Assembly (NCBI RefSeq): GCF_002910905.1
Contig: NZ_NEUE01000126.1
Coordinates: 1-37,491, forward strand
Length of the DNA: 37,491 bases
Source of the DNA: Streptomyces sp. SM11
GTDB lineage: Bacteria > Actinomycetota > Actinomycetes > Streptomycetales > Streptomycetaceae
Reading direction: 5' to 3'
Numbering within the stretch: position 1 is the stretch's first letter; the number at the start of each line of letters is the position of its first letter. Under the pieces are notes generated by a model. The model did not search any database. It saw nothing but the letters and a program-made list of their open reading frames with translations, and had not been told where the DNA came from. The position numbers and the translations under genes are program-made. Below, piece by piece: positions 25,605-33,802 of this stretch.

Positions 25605-26549
25605 ATGATCGAAGCAACGGAACTCACCAAGCGATACGGCGGACGGACCGCTGTCGACCGGCTGTCGTTCACCGTCCGGCCCGGCCGGGTGACCGGCTTC
25701 CTCTGCCCGAACGGTGCCGGGAAATCGACCACCATGCGCCTGATCCTCGGCCTCGACTCCCCGAGCGCCGGGCATGTCACCGTGGGCGGGAAGACCTACG
25801 CGGACCTGCCCGTGCCGCTGCGGACGGTCGGCTCGCTGCTCGACGCCAAGGGCGTCCACGGCGGCCCCTCCGCCTACCACCACCTGGCCGGACTCGCGGC
25901 GAGCAACGGCATCCCGCGCCGCCGCGTCGAGGAGGTGCTCGACCTCGTCGGTCTCCCGGAAGAGACGGCCCGCAGGCGTACCAAGGGGTTCTCGCTCGGC
26001 ATGGGCCAGCGGCTCGGTATCGCGGCGGCGCTGATCGGGGAGCCGGAGGTACTGATCCTCGACGAACCGGTCAACGGCCTCGACACCGAGGGCATCCGCT
26101 GGATCCGGGGACTGATGCGGTCCCTGGCGGCGGAAGGCCGCACGGTGTTCCTCTCCAGCCACCTCATGAGCGAGATGGAACTGACGGCCGACCACCTCAT
26201 CGTGATCGGACAGGGCCGGCTGATCGCGGACACGGCCGTGCGCGACCTCATCGAGAGCAACTCCCGCTCGCACACCCTCGTCAGGTCCCCCGAACCGGAA
26301 CGGCTGCGCACCCTGCTGGAAGCGGTCGGAGCACGCGTACGGCTGGACGCCAGGGGCGGCTGGCGGGTCGACGGACCCGACGCCCCGGCCATCGGCGACC
26401 TGGCCCGCGACCACGGGGTCGCCGTCCACGAACTCACCCCCGCCCACTCCTCCTTGGAGGAGGTCTACATAACACTGTCGCAGTCCTCGGTGGAGTACCG
26501 GGCCGAGGACAGGAGTCCGTCGGCGCCCCGGAAGGAGACAGCCCGATGA
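25605..26549 (+). CDS. ABC exporter ATP-binding protein with Cys in the Walker A motif
   Basis: A 314-residue ATPase of the DrrA/NatA/CcmA-like class. A complete nucleotide-binding domain (about 2-215) is followed by the C-terminal extension of this class (LEEVYITLSQ). Signature FSLGMGQRL and Walker B VLILDEPVNGLD are normal. Walker A reads CPNGAGKST: Cys34 (codon TGC) replaces its first glycine, usually GPNGAGKST. Lys40 and the rest are intact, so activity may survive in altered form. It overlaps the permease start by ATGA. Given its place behind a NarL-type two-component system, it probably exports an antimicrobial or a lipid-like compound. Confidence 0.9.
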   Translation: MIEATELTKRYGGRTAVDRLSFTVRPGRVTGFLCPNGAGKSTTMRLILGLDSPSAGHVTVGGKTYADLPVPLRTVGSLLDAKGVHGGPSAYHHLAGLAASNGIPRRRVEEVLDLVGLPEETARRRTKGFSLGMGQRLGIAAALIGEPEVLILDEPVNGLDTEGIRWIRGLMRSLAAEGRTVFLSSHLMSEMELTADHLIVIGQGRLIADTAVRDLIESNSRSHTLVRSPEPERLRTLLEAVGARVRLDARGGWRVDGPDAPAIGDLARDHGVAVHELTPAHSSLEEVYITLSQSSVEYRAEDRSPSAPRKETAR

Positions 26550-27340
26550 CCACGACCACGCCCGCCCTGTCCGACACGCGTCGGAACCGGAAACGGACCG
26601 GCTTCCGAGAGGCCCTCGCCTACGAATGGATCAAGTTCCGCAGCGTGCGCTCCACGGTGTGGACGACCGTGGCGACGGCCGTGATCCCGGTGCTGGGCGC
26701 GGTGTTCGTCGCCACGACCGGAAGCCTTCAGCCCGACGACACGGTCCTCGGCGGCAGCCTCACGCTCACCGTCGTCGCCCAGATGCTGGCCGCGGTCGTC
26801 GGGGCGCTCGTCGCCTCGGGGGAGTACAGCCGCGGCACCATCCGTACGACGTTCGCCGCCTGCCCCCGCCGGGGCACGGTCCTCGCTGCCAAGGCGACCC
26901 TGGTGGCGGGCGTGATGTACGCCCTCGCTCTGGCCTCCTGCACGGCTGCCTACCTCGTCGGGGACGCGTTGCTGCCGCAGGGCCGGTACGCCCAGGGCGA
27001 GCCTCTGCCCGCCCTGTTCGGCATCGCCGCGTCCTTCGCGGTGGCCGCCGTGCTCGGCCTCGCAGTCGGCACCCTCGTGCGCCACTCCGCCGGGGCGGTC
27101 ACCACGGTGCTCGGCCTGCTGCTCCTGCCGTCGCTGTTCGGCCCCCTCTTCGGCGAAGCCGAACGCTGGGTCGCCGGCCTCTCCCCGACGGCCGCACTGG
27201 AAAAGCTCACCCAGACCTCGGACGCCGCCGCCGACACCGTGGGCAGCCTGGGCCCCTGGCCCTCCTTGCTCCTGGTCGCCGCCTGCACGACGGCAGTCAC
27301 GGCCGCCGCCCTGCTGCTGCTCCGGCGGCGGGACGTGTGA
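26546..27340 (+). CDS. ABC-2 family transporter permease
   Basis: A 264-residue membrane protein with about six helices, the partner of the ATPase just upstream. The cytoplasmic N-terminus (FREALAYEWIKFRSVRSTVWT) is typical for ABC-2 permeases of DrrB/NatB type. Membrane segments include VATAVIPVLGAVFVATTG, VVAQMLAAVVGALVASGEY, VAGVMYALALASCTAAYLV and a final helix ending in LLLLRRRDV. The motif SGEYSRGTIRTT after the second helix is a usual mark of this subfamily. The ATG overlaps the ATPase stop. GGAGACAG acts as ribosome site. Confidence 0.9.
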   Translation: MTTTTPALSDTRRNRKRTGFREALAYEWIKFRSVRSTVWTTVATAVIPVLGAVFVATTGSLQPDDTVLGGSLTLTVVAQMLAAVVGALVASGEYSRGTIRTTFAACPRRGTVLAAKATLVAGVMYALALASCTAAYLVGDALLPQGRYAQGEPLPALFGIAASFAVAAVLGLAVGTLVRHSAGAVTTVLGLLLLPSLFGPLFGEAERWVAGLSPTAALEKLTQTSDAAADTVGSLGPWPSLLLVAACTTAVTAAALLLLRRRDV

Positions 27341-27437
27341 GGGGGAGGGGCCGGGCGAGGCGGGGCAGCACGTGCGACGCGCGGGCCGCTGCTTACGCCG
27401 CCATGACGCCGCGCTCGCTAATGTCCCCCTGACCGAC

Positions 27438-27464
27438 GAAAAGGCCCTCCTGCGCGGAGGGCCT
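27438..27464 (-). terminator. Rho-independent terminator of the tRNA-Arg gene
   Basis: AGGCCCTCC (27442-27450) and GGAGGGCCT (27456-27464) form a perfect 9-bp stem with a 5-base loop. Read on the minus strand it ends in TTTTCG, directly downstream of the tRNA. Confidence 0.85.
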
Positions 27465-27483
27465 CACGGTCGTGCGGTCGGTG

Positions 27484-27556
27484 CGCCCCCGGCAGGACTC
27501 GAACCTGCGGCCAAGCGCTTAGAAGGCGCCTGCTCTATCCACTGAGCTACGGGGGC
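27484..27556 (-). tRNA. tRNA-Arg (anticodon UCU)
   Basis: A 73-base cloverleaf on the minus strand. The acceptor stem is GCCCCCG paired with CGGGGGC, and discriminator G follows. The D arm is GCTC/GAGC. The anticodon arm has the loop CTTCTAA with anticodon TCT, and the T arm contains GGTTCGAGTCC. CCA is not encoded. It reads AGA codons, which are rare in this genome. It is intact, and no integrated element follows its 3' end. Confidence 0.95.
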
Positions 27557-27624
27557 CCGGGAGTCCTGATCGGTGGTTCCGTGGCCGTGCCGGGACAAGG
27601 ATAGGGCTCCGATCCCCTGGACCC

Positions 27625-27710
27625 GGTTGCTTCACCTGCGTGGCACGATGTGTAGGTTCGGTGAAGCGAACCGATAATCGCAGGTGGGTGCGATTCTCGC
27701 ATCGGTTTTT
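27625..27710 (+). ncRNA. Structured leader-like element with alternative hairpins and T-run
   Basis: Several stems compete. One pairs GGTTCG (27655-27660) with CGAACC (27667-27672). A second pairs ACCGAT (27670-27675) with ATCGGT (27701-27706) around ATCGCA/TGCGAT (27677-27682/27689-27694), and is followed directly by TTTTT (27706-27710). A third pairs GGTTGCTTCACC near 27625-27636 with GGTGAAGCGAACC (27660-27672), with one bulged base. A fourth pairs CACCTGCG (27634-27641) with CGCAGGTG (27679-27686). The T-run stem looks like a terminator that the others would prevent. It lies about 150 bp ahead of the first GTPase gene. The strand and function are inferred. Confidence 0.45.
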
Positions 27711-27863
27711 GCTCCCCCCGCGCCGGGTGTTGTGCACTCGTTATGCCCCTGCCCCACTCACCCCCTCTGTCCTGACTCTGTCAAGAGGGTGGAACCGCCG
27801 CGCAGAGAGGGCTATACGCTTCAAAAAGGCTTCAAAATTGGGCATTCTTCGCATGTGGTGACC

Positions 27864-29507
27864 ATGGACGTACGGCCTCAGCTCATCGACGCACTTTCCG
27901 CCCTGCGCGACCGTGTCGCCGCCGTGCGTCTTCCACTGCCCCTGCCGGGAGCCGAACGCGCCCGGCAGACCAGGGTCGAACTCCTCGCTCAGCTCGACGA
28001 CTACCTCCTGCCGCGCCTCAAGGACCCCGAGGCGCCGCTGCTCGCCGTGATCGGCGGATCCACCGGGGCCGGGAAGTCCACCCTGGTCAACTCGCTGGTG
28101 GGGTGCCGGGTCAGTCAGGCCGGGGTGCTGCGGCCCACCACGCGGACCCCGGTGCTGGTCTGTCACCCGGACGACCACCACTGGTTCGCCGGGGTGCGGG
28201 TGCTGCCGCAGCTGCCCCGGATCTGGCTGCCGCCGGGTCAGACGCCCGACCCGGACGGGCTGGACGACCTCGCCGCACGGGGAGAGGACGGGGAGACCGC
28301 GCTGCGGGTGGAGACCGCGGTGAGCCTGCCCCGCGGGCTCGCGCTCCTGGACGCCCCCGACATCGACTCGCTCGTCGTCCGCAACCGCGTCCTCGCCGCC
28401 GAACTCATCTGCGCCGCCGACATCTGGGTGATGGTCACCACCGCCTCGCGCTACGCCGACGCGGTGCCCTGGCATCTGCTGCGTACCGCGAAGGAGTACG
28501 ACGCGGCACTCGTCACCGTCCTCGACCGGGTGCCCCACCAGGTTATCGCCGAGGTGTCCCGGCAGTACGCGGCGCTGCTGACCCGGGCCGGACTCGGCGA
28601 CGTACCCCGGTTCACCATCCCGGAACTGCCCGAGTCCGCGGGCGGCGGCAGCGGACTGCTCCCCACCACCGCGGTCGCCCCGCTGCTCGCCTGGCTCGCC
28701 CACCGGGCCCAGGACCCCGCGGCCCGGCAGCAGGCGGTGGGGCGCACCGCGTCCGGCGTCATCGAGTCGCTCAACGTGCGGATGCCCTCACTGGCCTCAG
28801 CCGTCGCCGCTCAGTACGCCGCCTCCGTACGGCTGACCGGGGTGGTCGAGGACGCGTACGGCAAGGAGGCCGCCCGGATCCGGCGCCGTCTCCGGAGCGG
28901 GGCGGTGCTCTCCGGGGACGCGCGGACCCGGTGGCGCGGCTACCCGCTCTACAGCTCGCCCGAGGAACTCGTCGAGGCCCTCGTCGACAGCCTGGTGGCC
29001 CTGCTCCAGTGCTCGGTCTCCGCCGCCGACGAACAGATCCGCACCCAGTGGCGCCGGGAGCCCGCCGGGGGCCTGTTCCGGTTCGAGGAGGCCGGGCGGG
29101 AGGCCGGTGGCTGGGGGCCCGCCGAGGACGTCGAAGGGCGCATCGCCGTCGCCGTACGCCGGTGGCGGCGGGTCCTGGAGGAGCTGGCCGAGGAGGAGGT
29201 GCGCCAGCTCGAACGCAGCGTGGCGCCCGCCCCCGAGAACGTCGTCGCCCTGCTCGCGGCCGCCCTCCTCGGCGGACGTCGAGCCCGTGCGGCGGGGGAG
29301 CAGCTCGCCGAACGCATCGGCGCCCAGGGCGCGCTGCGCCTCCGCGACAAGGGCGGCGAGCTGCTGACGAGCTACCTCGACCAGGTCCTCGGCGGTGAAC
29401 GCGACCGCCGCCTCGCCCCGCTCGACGTGCTCGACGTCGCCCCCGAACCCCAGGCCGAACTGATCGCCGCGCTTTCCGTACTGCAGAAGGAGAGGTGGCA
29501 GCGATGA
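27864..29507 (+). CDS. P-loop GTPase, soluble member of a tandem pair
   Basis: A 547-residue GTPase of the dynamin/YfjP-like type, with an N-terminal G domain and a long helical remainder. The P-loop is [10 protein letters not shown] (64-73). [10 protein letters not shown] is the G3 motif, and VTVLDRVP stands where NKxD is expected, so guanine recognition is atypical. After about residue 290 the protein is mostly charged helix with no membrane segment. The ATG at 27864 is used; GTG codons at 27855 and 27858 are possible, and none has a good ribosome site. Its stop overlaps the second GTPase by ATGA. The pair is probably a complex. The biological role is unknown. Confidence 0.85.
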   Translation: MDVRPQLIDALSALRDRVAAVRLPLPLPGAERARQTRVELLAQLDDYLLPRLKDPEAPLLAVIGGSTGAGKSTLVNSLVGCRVSQAGVLRPTTRTPVLVCHPDDHHWFAGVRVLPQLPRIWLPPGQTPDPDGLDDLAARGEDGETALRVETAVSLPRGLALLDAPDIDSLVVRNRVLAAELICAADIWVMVTTASRYADAVPWHLLRTAKEYDAALVTVLDRVPHQVIAEVSRQYAALLTRAGLGDVPRFTIPELPESAGGGSGLLPTTAVAPLLAWLAHRAQDPAARQQAVGRTASGVIESLNVRMPSLASAVAAQYAASVRLTGVVEDAYGKEAARIRRRLRSGAVLSGDARTRWRGYPLYSSPEELVEALVDSLVALLQCSVSAADEQIRTQWRREPAGGLFRFEEAGREAGGWGPAEDVEGRIAVAVRRWRRVLEELAEEEVRQLERSVAPAPENVVALLAAALLGGRRARAAGEQLAERIGAQGALRLRDKGGELLTSYLDQVLGGERDRRLAPLDVLDVAPEPQAELIAALSVLQKERWQR

Positions 29508-31375
29508 CTGCCGTCACGGACGAGGACAACGGCAAGGGCACCGGCACGGGGAAGTCGGACGGAGGCCGGAGCGGGCGCAAGGGCGGGCGCTGGGACGACG
29601 GGCTCATCGCCCGGCGCGCCGCGGCGGCCGAGACCCACGAGGCCGGGGAACCCGTGCCCGGTACGTCCGACGAGGACGACCCGGAGCCGCAGGTCGAGGC
29701 GTACGTCCCTTCCGGCGGGCCGCTGCCGCCCCGGCTGGACGCCCTGCGCGAACTCGTCGGACTCTCCCGTGCCCGGCTCGACCGGGACACCCTCGCCGAG
29801 GCGGGACGCGTGCTCGACGAGGCCGCCGCCCGGCGGCGGCTCTCCGCACGGCACACGGTCATCGCCGTCGCGGGAGCCACCGGCAGCGGGAAGTCGACCC
29901 TGTTCAACGCGCTCGCCGGCGCCCCGATCTCCGACACCGGGCTGCGCCGGCCCACCACCGCCCAGCCCATCGCGTGCAGCTGGACCGACGGGGCCGCCGG
30001 GCTGCTGGACAGGCTCGCCGTCCCCGGCCGGCTGCGGCGCAGGCCCCACCCCGGGCCCACCGCTTCCGACGAGGCGCTCCAGGGACTCGTCCTGGTCGAT
30101 CTGCCCGACCACGACTCGGCGGCCGTCGAGCACCGCGACCAGGTGGACCGGGTCCTGGCGCTGGTCGACGCGGTGATCTGGGTCGTCGACCCGGAGAAGT
30201 ACGCCGACGCCGCCCTCCACGAGCGCTATCTGCGCCCGCTCGCCGGACACGCGGAGGTCACCTTCGTCGTCCTCAACCAGACCGACCGGCTGCCCGGCGA
30301 GGCGGCCGACCTCGTCCTCGACGACCTGCGCCGCCTCCTCGACGAGGACGGCATCGCGCTCGGCGAGCACGGCGAACCCGGCGCCACCGTCATGTCCCTG
30401 TCCGCGCTCACCGGCGACGGGGTGCCCGAACTCCGCGAGATGGTCGGCCGCTTCGTCCAGGACCGCACGGCCGCCACCCGTCGGCTGTCCGCCGACGTCG
30501 ACGCGGCGGCGGCACGGCTGCGCCCGGTGTACGTGGCCGAGGGGCGGCCCGGGCTCGGCGAGCTGGCCCGCGAGGAGTTCACCGACCGGCTGGCCGAGGC
30601 CGTCGGCGCGGCGGCCGCCGGACAGGCCGCCGAACGGGAGTGGCGCAGGAACGCCGGGCGGGCCTGCGGGACGCCGTGGCTGCGGCTCTGGCGCTGGTAC
30701 GAGAACCGGGGCCTGCCCGGCAGCCTGGACCGGATGGGCCAGGCACTCACCCCGCCCGAGGAGGAACTGACGGCCCGGCAGCGGGTCGAGCAGGCGGTCC
30801 GGATCGTCGCGGACGACGCCGCCGACGGGCTGCCCGGACCCTGGGCGCAGGCGGTGCGAGAGTCCGCGTACAACGGGGCGAAGGGGCTGTCCGAGGCGCT
30901 GGACGAACTGGCGGTCAGGGCCGGGGCGCCGGGGGCGGCCGGGCGGAGCGGCGGGACGGCGGGAGCCCAGGGCATCAGCGGGACGCCGCTCGGCGGCCGG
31001 GCGGCCAGGCCGCCCCGGCCGAAGTGGTGGCCGGCCGCCGTGCTGGCCCAGGTGTCGATGACGCTCCTCCAGATCTTCGGCGGCCTGTGGCTGGTCGGCC
31101 AGATCATCGGCGTCCTGGAGCCGGGGCTCGTCACGCCGGCGCTCGTCATGCTGGCCGGCGTCGTCGGCGGCCCGCTGGTGGAGTGGTCCTGCGCCGCCGC
31201 CATCCGGGGACCGGCCAGGCGGTACGGGCAGGACGCCGAGCGGCGGCTGCGCGATGCGGCGGCCGGCTGTGGCCGGGCCAGGGTCCTGGACCCGGTCGCG
31301 GCCGAACTGGTGCGCTACCGGGAAGTGCGCGAGCGGTACGTGACGGTGACGGAGTTCTCCACAACCGGCCGGTAG
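29504..31375 (+). CDS. P-loop GTPase with C-terminal membrane segments, second of the pair
   Basis: A 623-residue GTPase. A charged, disordered N-terminus of about 80 residues precedes the G domain, with P-loop GATGSGKST (124-132), G3 in LVDLPDHDS and G4 as LNQTD. The helical middle part ends in two probable membrane helices around 512-563 ([17 protein letters not shown] and [14 protein letters not shown]), then a basic tail. This puts it on the cytoplasmic face of the membrane, where it could recruit the soluble partner encoded just upstream with ATGA overlap. The layout recalls bacterial dynamin-like pairs that act on membranes, but no direct evidence of that is seen. ssbB follows 154 bp later. 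Confidence 0.87.
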   Translation: MTAVTDEDNGKGTGTGKSDGGRSGRKGGRWDDGLIARRAAAAETHEAGEPVPGTSDEDDPEPQVEAYVPSGGPLPPRLDALRELVGLSRARLDRDTLAEAGRVLDEAAARRRLSARHTVIAVAGATGSGKSTLFNALAGAPISDTGLRRPTTAQPIACSWTDGAAGLLDRLAVPGRLRRRPHPGPTASDEALQGLVLVDLPDHDSAAVEHRDQVDRVLALVDAVIWVVDPEKYADAALHERYLRPLAGHAEVTFVVLNQTDRLPGEAADLVLDDLRRLLDEDGIALGEHGEPGATVMSLSALTGDGVPELREMVGRFVQDRTAATRRLSADVDAAAARLRPVYVAEGRPGLGELAREEFTDRLAEAVGAAAAGQAAEREWRRNAGRACGTPWLRLWRWYENRGLPGSLDRMGQALTPPEEELTARQRVEQAVRIVADDAADGLPGPWAQAVRESAYNGAKGLSEALDELAVRAGAPGAAGRSGGTAGAQGISGTPLGGRAARPPRPKWWPAAVLAQVSMTLLQIFGGLWLVGQIIGVLEPGLVTPALVMLAGVVGGPLVEWSCAAAIRGPARRYGQDAERRLRDAAAGCGRARVLDPVAAELVRYREVRERYVTVTEFSTTGR

Positions 31376-31430
31376 TCCACAGGCCCCGACGCGATTCCCG
31401 CCCGGCGTCCACCATGGAGTCCGCACGACA

Positions 31431-31475
31431 CCGCCGTACGACGAACCGCCGTACGACGAACCGCCGTACGACGAG
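31431..31475 (+). repeat. Three 15-bp tandem repeats ahead of ssbB
   Basis: CCGCCGTACGACGAA occurs at 31431-31445 and 31446-31460, and once more with a final G at 31461-31475. Each unit contains the palindrome CGTACG. In the ssb frame the units would read Pro-Pro-Tyr-Asp-Glu three times, with no stop before the ssb ATG at 31530, but I see no start codon ahead of them. Confidence 0.85.
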
Positions 31476-31529
31476 GTGCGAGCGGACGAGCGGTGCGATG
31501 CGGTACGACAAGGAAAGCGGGGGCGGGAA

Positions 31530-31991
31530 ATGAACGAGACCTTGGTGACACTGGTGGGAAACGCCGCCACGGCGGTGGAGTTCCGGGAGACGGCCACCGG
31601 CGGAATGGCGCGATTCCGTTTCGCCGTCACTCCGCGGCGCTGGGACCGTGAGAAACAGCTCTGGGCCGACGGCCGCACCAGCTTCTACACCGTCTGGTCC
31701 TGGCGAACGCTCGCCGCGAATCTGGCCGGTTCCGTATCGGTCGGCGAACCCCTGGTCGTGCACGGCCGGTTGAAGGTCCGTGAGGAGGAACAAGCCGGTC
31801 AGCGCAGGACGTTCGTCGATGTCGAGGCCGTCGCCGTGGGCCACGACCTGAGCCGCGGAACCGCCGCCTTCCGCCGGGCGGCCAGAGCGGAAGTCATGTC
31901 GACGGAGCGTTCGGGGCGGGTCACGGACGGCGACGCGGGGGAGTCGCCGAAGCGGCCCGAACGGGAAGCCGCAATGGCGGCAGTGTCCTGA
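31530..31991 (+). CDS. ssbB: Single-stranded DNA-binding protein, SsbB type
   Basis: A 153-residue protein with one OB fold (about 4-108), seen in ETLVTLVGNAATAVEF, RFRFAVTPRRWD and FYTVWSWRTLAANLA. The C-terminal tail is short and charged and lacks the acidic, Phe-ending tip that the main SsbA uses to call in replication and repair partners. This marks the Streptomyces paralogue SsbB, which is reported to serve chromosome segregation during sporulation. GGGCGGGAA lies just ahead of the ATG. An upstream in-frame GTG at 31476 would add 18 residues before the OB fold and is less likely. It is followed by a strong hairpin. Confidence 0.93.
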   Translation: MNETLVTLVGNAATAVEFRETATGGMARFRFAVTPRRWDREKQLWADGRTSFYTVWSWRTLAANLAGSVSVGEPLVVHGRLKVREEEQAGQRRTFVDVEAVAVGHDLSRGTAAFRRAARAEVMSTERSGRVTDGDAGESPKRPEREAAMAAVS

Positions 31992-32035
31992 AAAGGCTGA
32001 TCGGCGACAAGTACGCCGGCCATCCCGCGATAACG

Positions 32036-32083
32036 ATTCCGATTCGGAATGGTTGTGCAAGGGCAGTACGGGGGACTGCCCTT
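32036..32083 (+). terminator. Terminator of ssbB preceded by a 15-base palindrome
   Basis: AAGGGCAGT (32059-32067) and ACTGCCCTT (32075-32083) form a perfect 9-bp stem with a 7-base loop; a T-rich stretch follows about ten bases later. Just before it, ATTCCGA-T-TCGGAAT (32036-32050) is a separate perfect dyad that might be an operator for the next gene. Confidence 0.7.
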
Positions 32084-32189
32084 CGCCCGTTCTTTAGGAT
32101 TCCCAGTGCTCATGGGTCACTTGGGTCTGCTGGCGAGGCATTCCCCACACGCGCACCATGCGCGAGGGCCTCGCCCGGAGGGGAATTCT

Positions 32190-33677
32190 GTGTTTTCTGC
32201 GTCTTCAGCGTCCGTTGCGTCGTCCGGCACGACAGGGGCGCCCCCGGGCCGCGGGATCCTCCGCCCGGTCGCCGCGCTGCTGCTCTCCGGTCTCGTCGCG
32301 GCCGCCGCACTCGTCGGCGCCGGACCGGCGGCGGCTGACGACCCGGGCCGGCACCACGGCGGCGCGGCCGCGGTGCTCGACGGGTTGAAGACCTTCGACA
32401 GCGCCGTGCTCCGTATCGCGGGGGAGGACGGTGCGCCCGACCGGACCCAGGAACTGCCCGCCGGACTGTTCGAGATGACCGTGGACGGCGGCGGCAAGCT
32501 CAAGACCTACTGCATCGACCTCCACAACCCCACCCAGGACCAGGCGAAGTACCTGGAGACCCCCTGGGCGGAGACCTCGCTCAGCGGCAACCGGAACGCG
32601 GGGAAGATCCGCTGGATCCTCCAGCACTCCTACCCCCAGGTCGACGACCTGGCCGCGCTCGCCGACGCGGCCGGCACCGGCCCGCTGACCGAGCGGACCG
32701 CCGCCGCCGGAACCCAGGTCGCCATCTGGCGCTACTCGGACGACGCCGATGTCACCGCATCGGACAAGCAGGCGGAGAAGCTCGCCGACTGGCTGCACCG
32801 CAACGCGCGCAAGACGAAGGAACCCCGGGCCTCGCTCACCCTGGAACCGGCCGCCGTCGCCGGGCGGGCCGGTGAGCTGCTCGGCCCCGTGACCGTCCGC
32901 ACTGACGCGGACCAGGTCTCGGTGGCACCTCCGGTGGACGCGGCGGCCAGCGGTATCGCGGTCACGGACGAGAAGGGCGCCCCCGTCACCGACGCGTCGG
33001 ACGGGGACCGGCTCTACTTCGCCGTACCGAAGGACACCTCCGACGGCACCGCCTCCCTGGCGGTCCAGGCCACCACCTCCGTGCCGGTCGGCCGGGCCTT
33101 CGCCGGGACCGGCCGCACCCAGACCCAGATCCTGGCCGGCTCCAGTGAGTCCACGGTCTCCGCCCGGGCCAGCGCCACGTGGGCCGAGACCGGCGCCGCC
33201 CCCGCGCTGACCGCGCGGAAGAACTGCGCCGCGGGCGGTGTGGACGTCACGGCCGCCAACCGGGGCGACCAGCCGTTCACCTTCGAGCTGGCCGGCACCG
33301 AGCACACCATCCCCGCCGGGGCCACCCGCACGGTGCTGGTCCCCGTCGCCGAGGACCAGGCGTACGACTTCACCATCACCGGGCCCGCCGGGTTCGGCAG
33401 GACCTTCACCGGGGTGCTGGACTGTGCCACCAGCGGCAGCGTCCTGGACCGGGAGAGCGAGGGCGACGGCGGCAACGACGTCGGCACGCGGAGCGCCCAG
33501 CAGTCCGTCCCGGCCACGACCGGCTCCAGTACCTCGGGCATGGAGGGCGACCTCGCCGCCACGGGCGGCTCCAGCGCCACCCCGATGCTCGCCGCGGTCG
33601 CCATCGGGCTGCTCGTCGTGGGCGGCGGCGCGGTCTTCCTCCTCCGCCGCAAGCAGCCGGGCACCGACGGTGAGTGA
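32190..33677 (+). CDS. Cys-Gln thioester-forming surface protein with LAATG sorting signal
   Basis: A 495-residue secreted cell-wall protein. The signal peptide ends near residue 50 (AGPAAADD). The thioester domain has Cys108 in TYCIDL and Gln176 in GTQVAIW; in this family these side chains form an internal thioester that reacts with amines on target surfaces, so the protein can bond covalently like an adhesin. Immunoglobulin-like repeats follow. The C-terminus has LAATG (455-459), a hydrophobic helix and LLRRKQ, the signal used by class E sortases of Streptomyces. The GTG at 32190 is fixed by GGAGGGG six bases upstream. No sortase gene is in the window. Confidence 0.92.
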   Translation: MFSASSASVASSGTTGAPPGRGILRPVAALLLSGLVAAAALVGAGPAAADDPGRHHGGAAAVLDGLKTFDSAVLRIAGEDGAPDRTQELPAGLFEMTVDGGGKLKTYCIDLHNPTQDQAKYLETPWAETSLSGNRNAGKIRWILQHSYPQVDDLAALADAAGTGPLTERTAAAGTQVAIWRYSDDADVTASDKQAEKLADWLHRNARKTKEPRASLTLEPAAVAGRAGELLGPVTVRTDADQVSVAPPVDAAASGIAVTDEKGAPVTDASDGDRLYFAVPKDTSDGTASLAVQATTSVPVGRAFAGTGRTQTQILAGSSESTVSARASATWAETGAAPALTARKNCAAGGVDVTAANRGDQPFTFELAGTEHTIPAGATRTVLVPVAEDQAYDFTITGPAGFGRTFTGVLDCATSGSVLDRESEGDGGNDVGTRSAQQSVPATTGSSTSGMEGDLAATGGSSATPMLAAVAIGLLVVGGGAVFLLRRKQPGTDGE

Positions 33678-33802
33678 GCGGACGCACGCATGAGGTGACC
33701 CTGTTCTCGTGCCGATCCCCGGACGGGTTTCCGTCCGGGGAGGGCCGTCAGGCAAGATGGGGTGTATCTGCCCACACCTCTATTGCTGCCGGACGGTTTC
33801 TC

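Noticed and set aside
27484..27556. tRNA-Arg as attachment site of an integrated element
   Set aside because: There is no integrase, no repeated 3' tRNA fragment and no foreign-looking genes on either side.
31431..31475. CRISPR-like array
   Set aside because: The units are only 15 bp, directly adjacent without spacers and in a single cluster. It is a plain tandem repeat.
31476..31529. N-terminal extension of SsbB from GTG 31476
   Set aside because: It would add charged residues before a complete OB fold, and no ribosome site stands upstream. The ATG at 31530 gives the family's normal start.
29372..31678. Long minus-strand open frame of 768 codons opposite the second GTPase, and similar long antisense frames at 3133-5433 and 33014-35434
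   Set aside because: Their proteins are low-complexity Gly/Arg/Val/Asp strings without domains, and each mirrors a well-supported gene. High GC removes stop codons from antisense frames.
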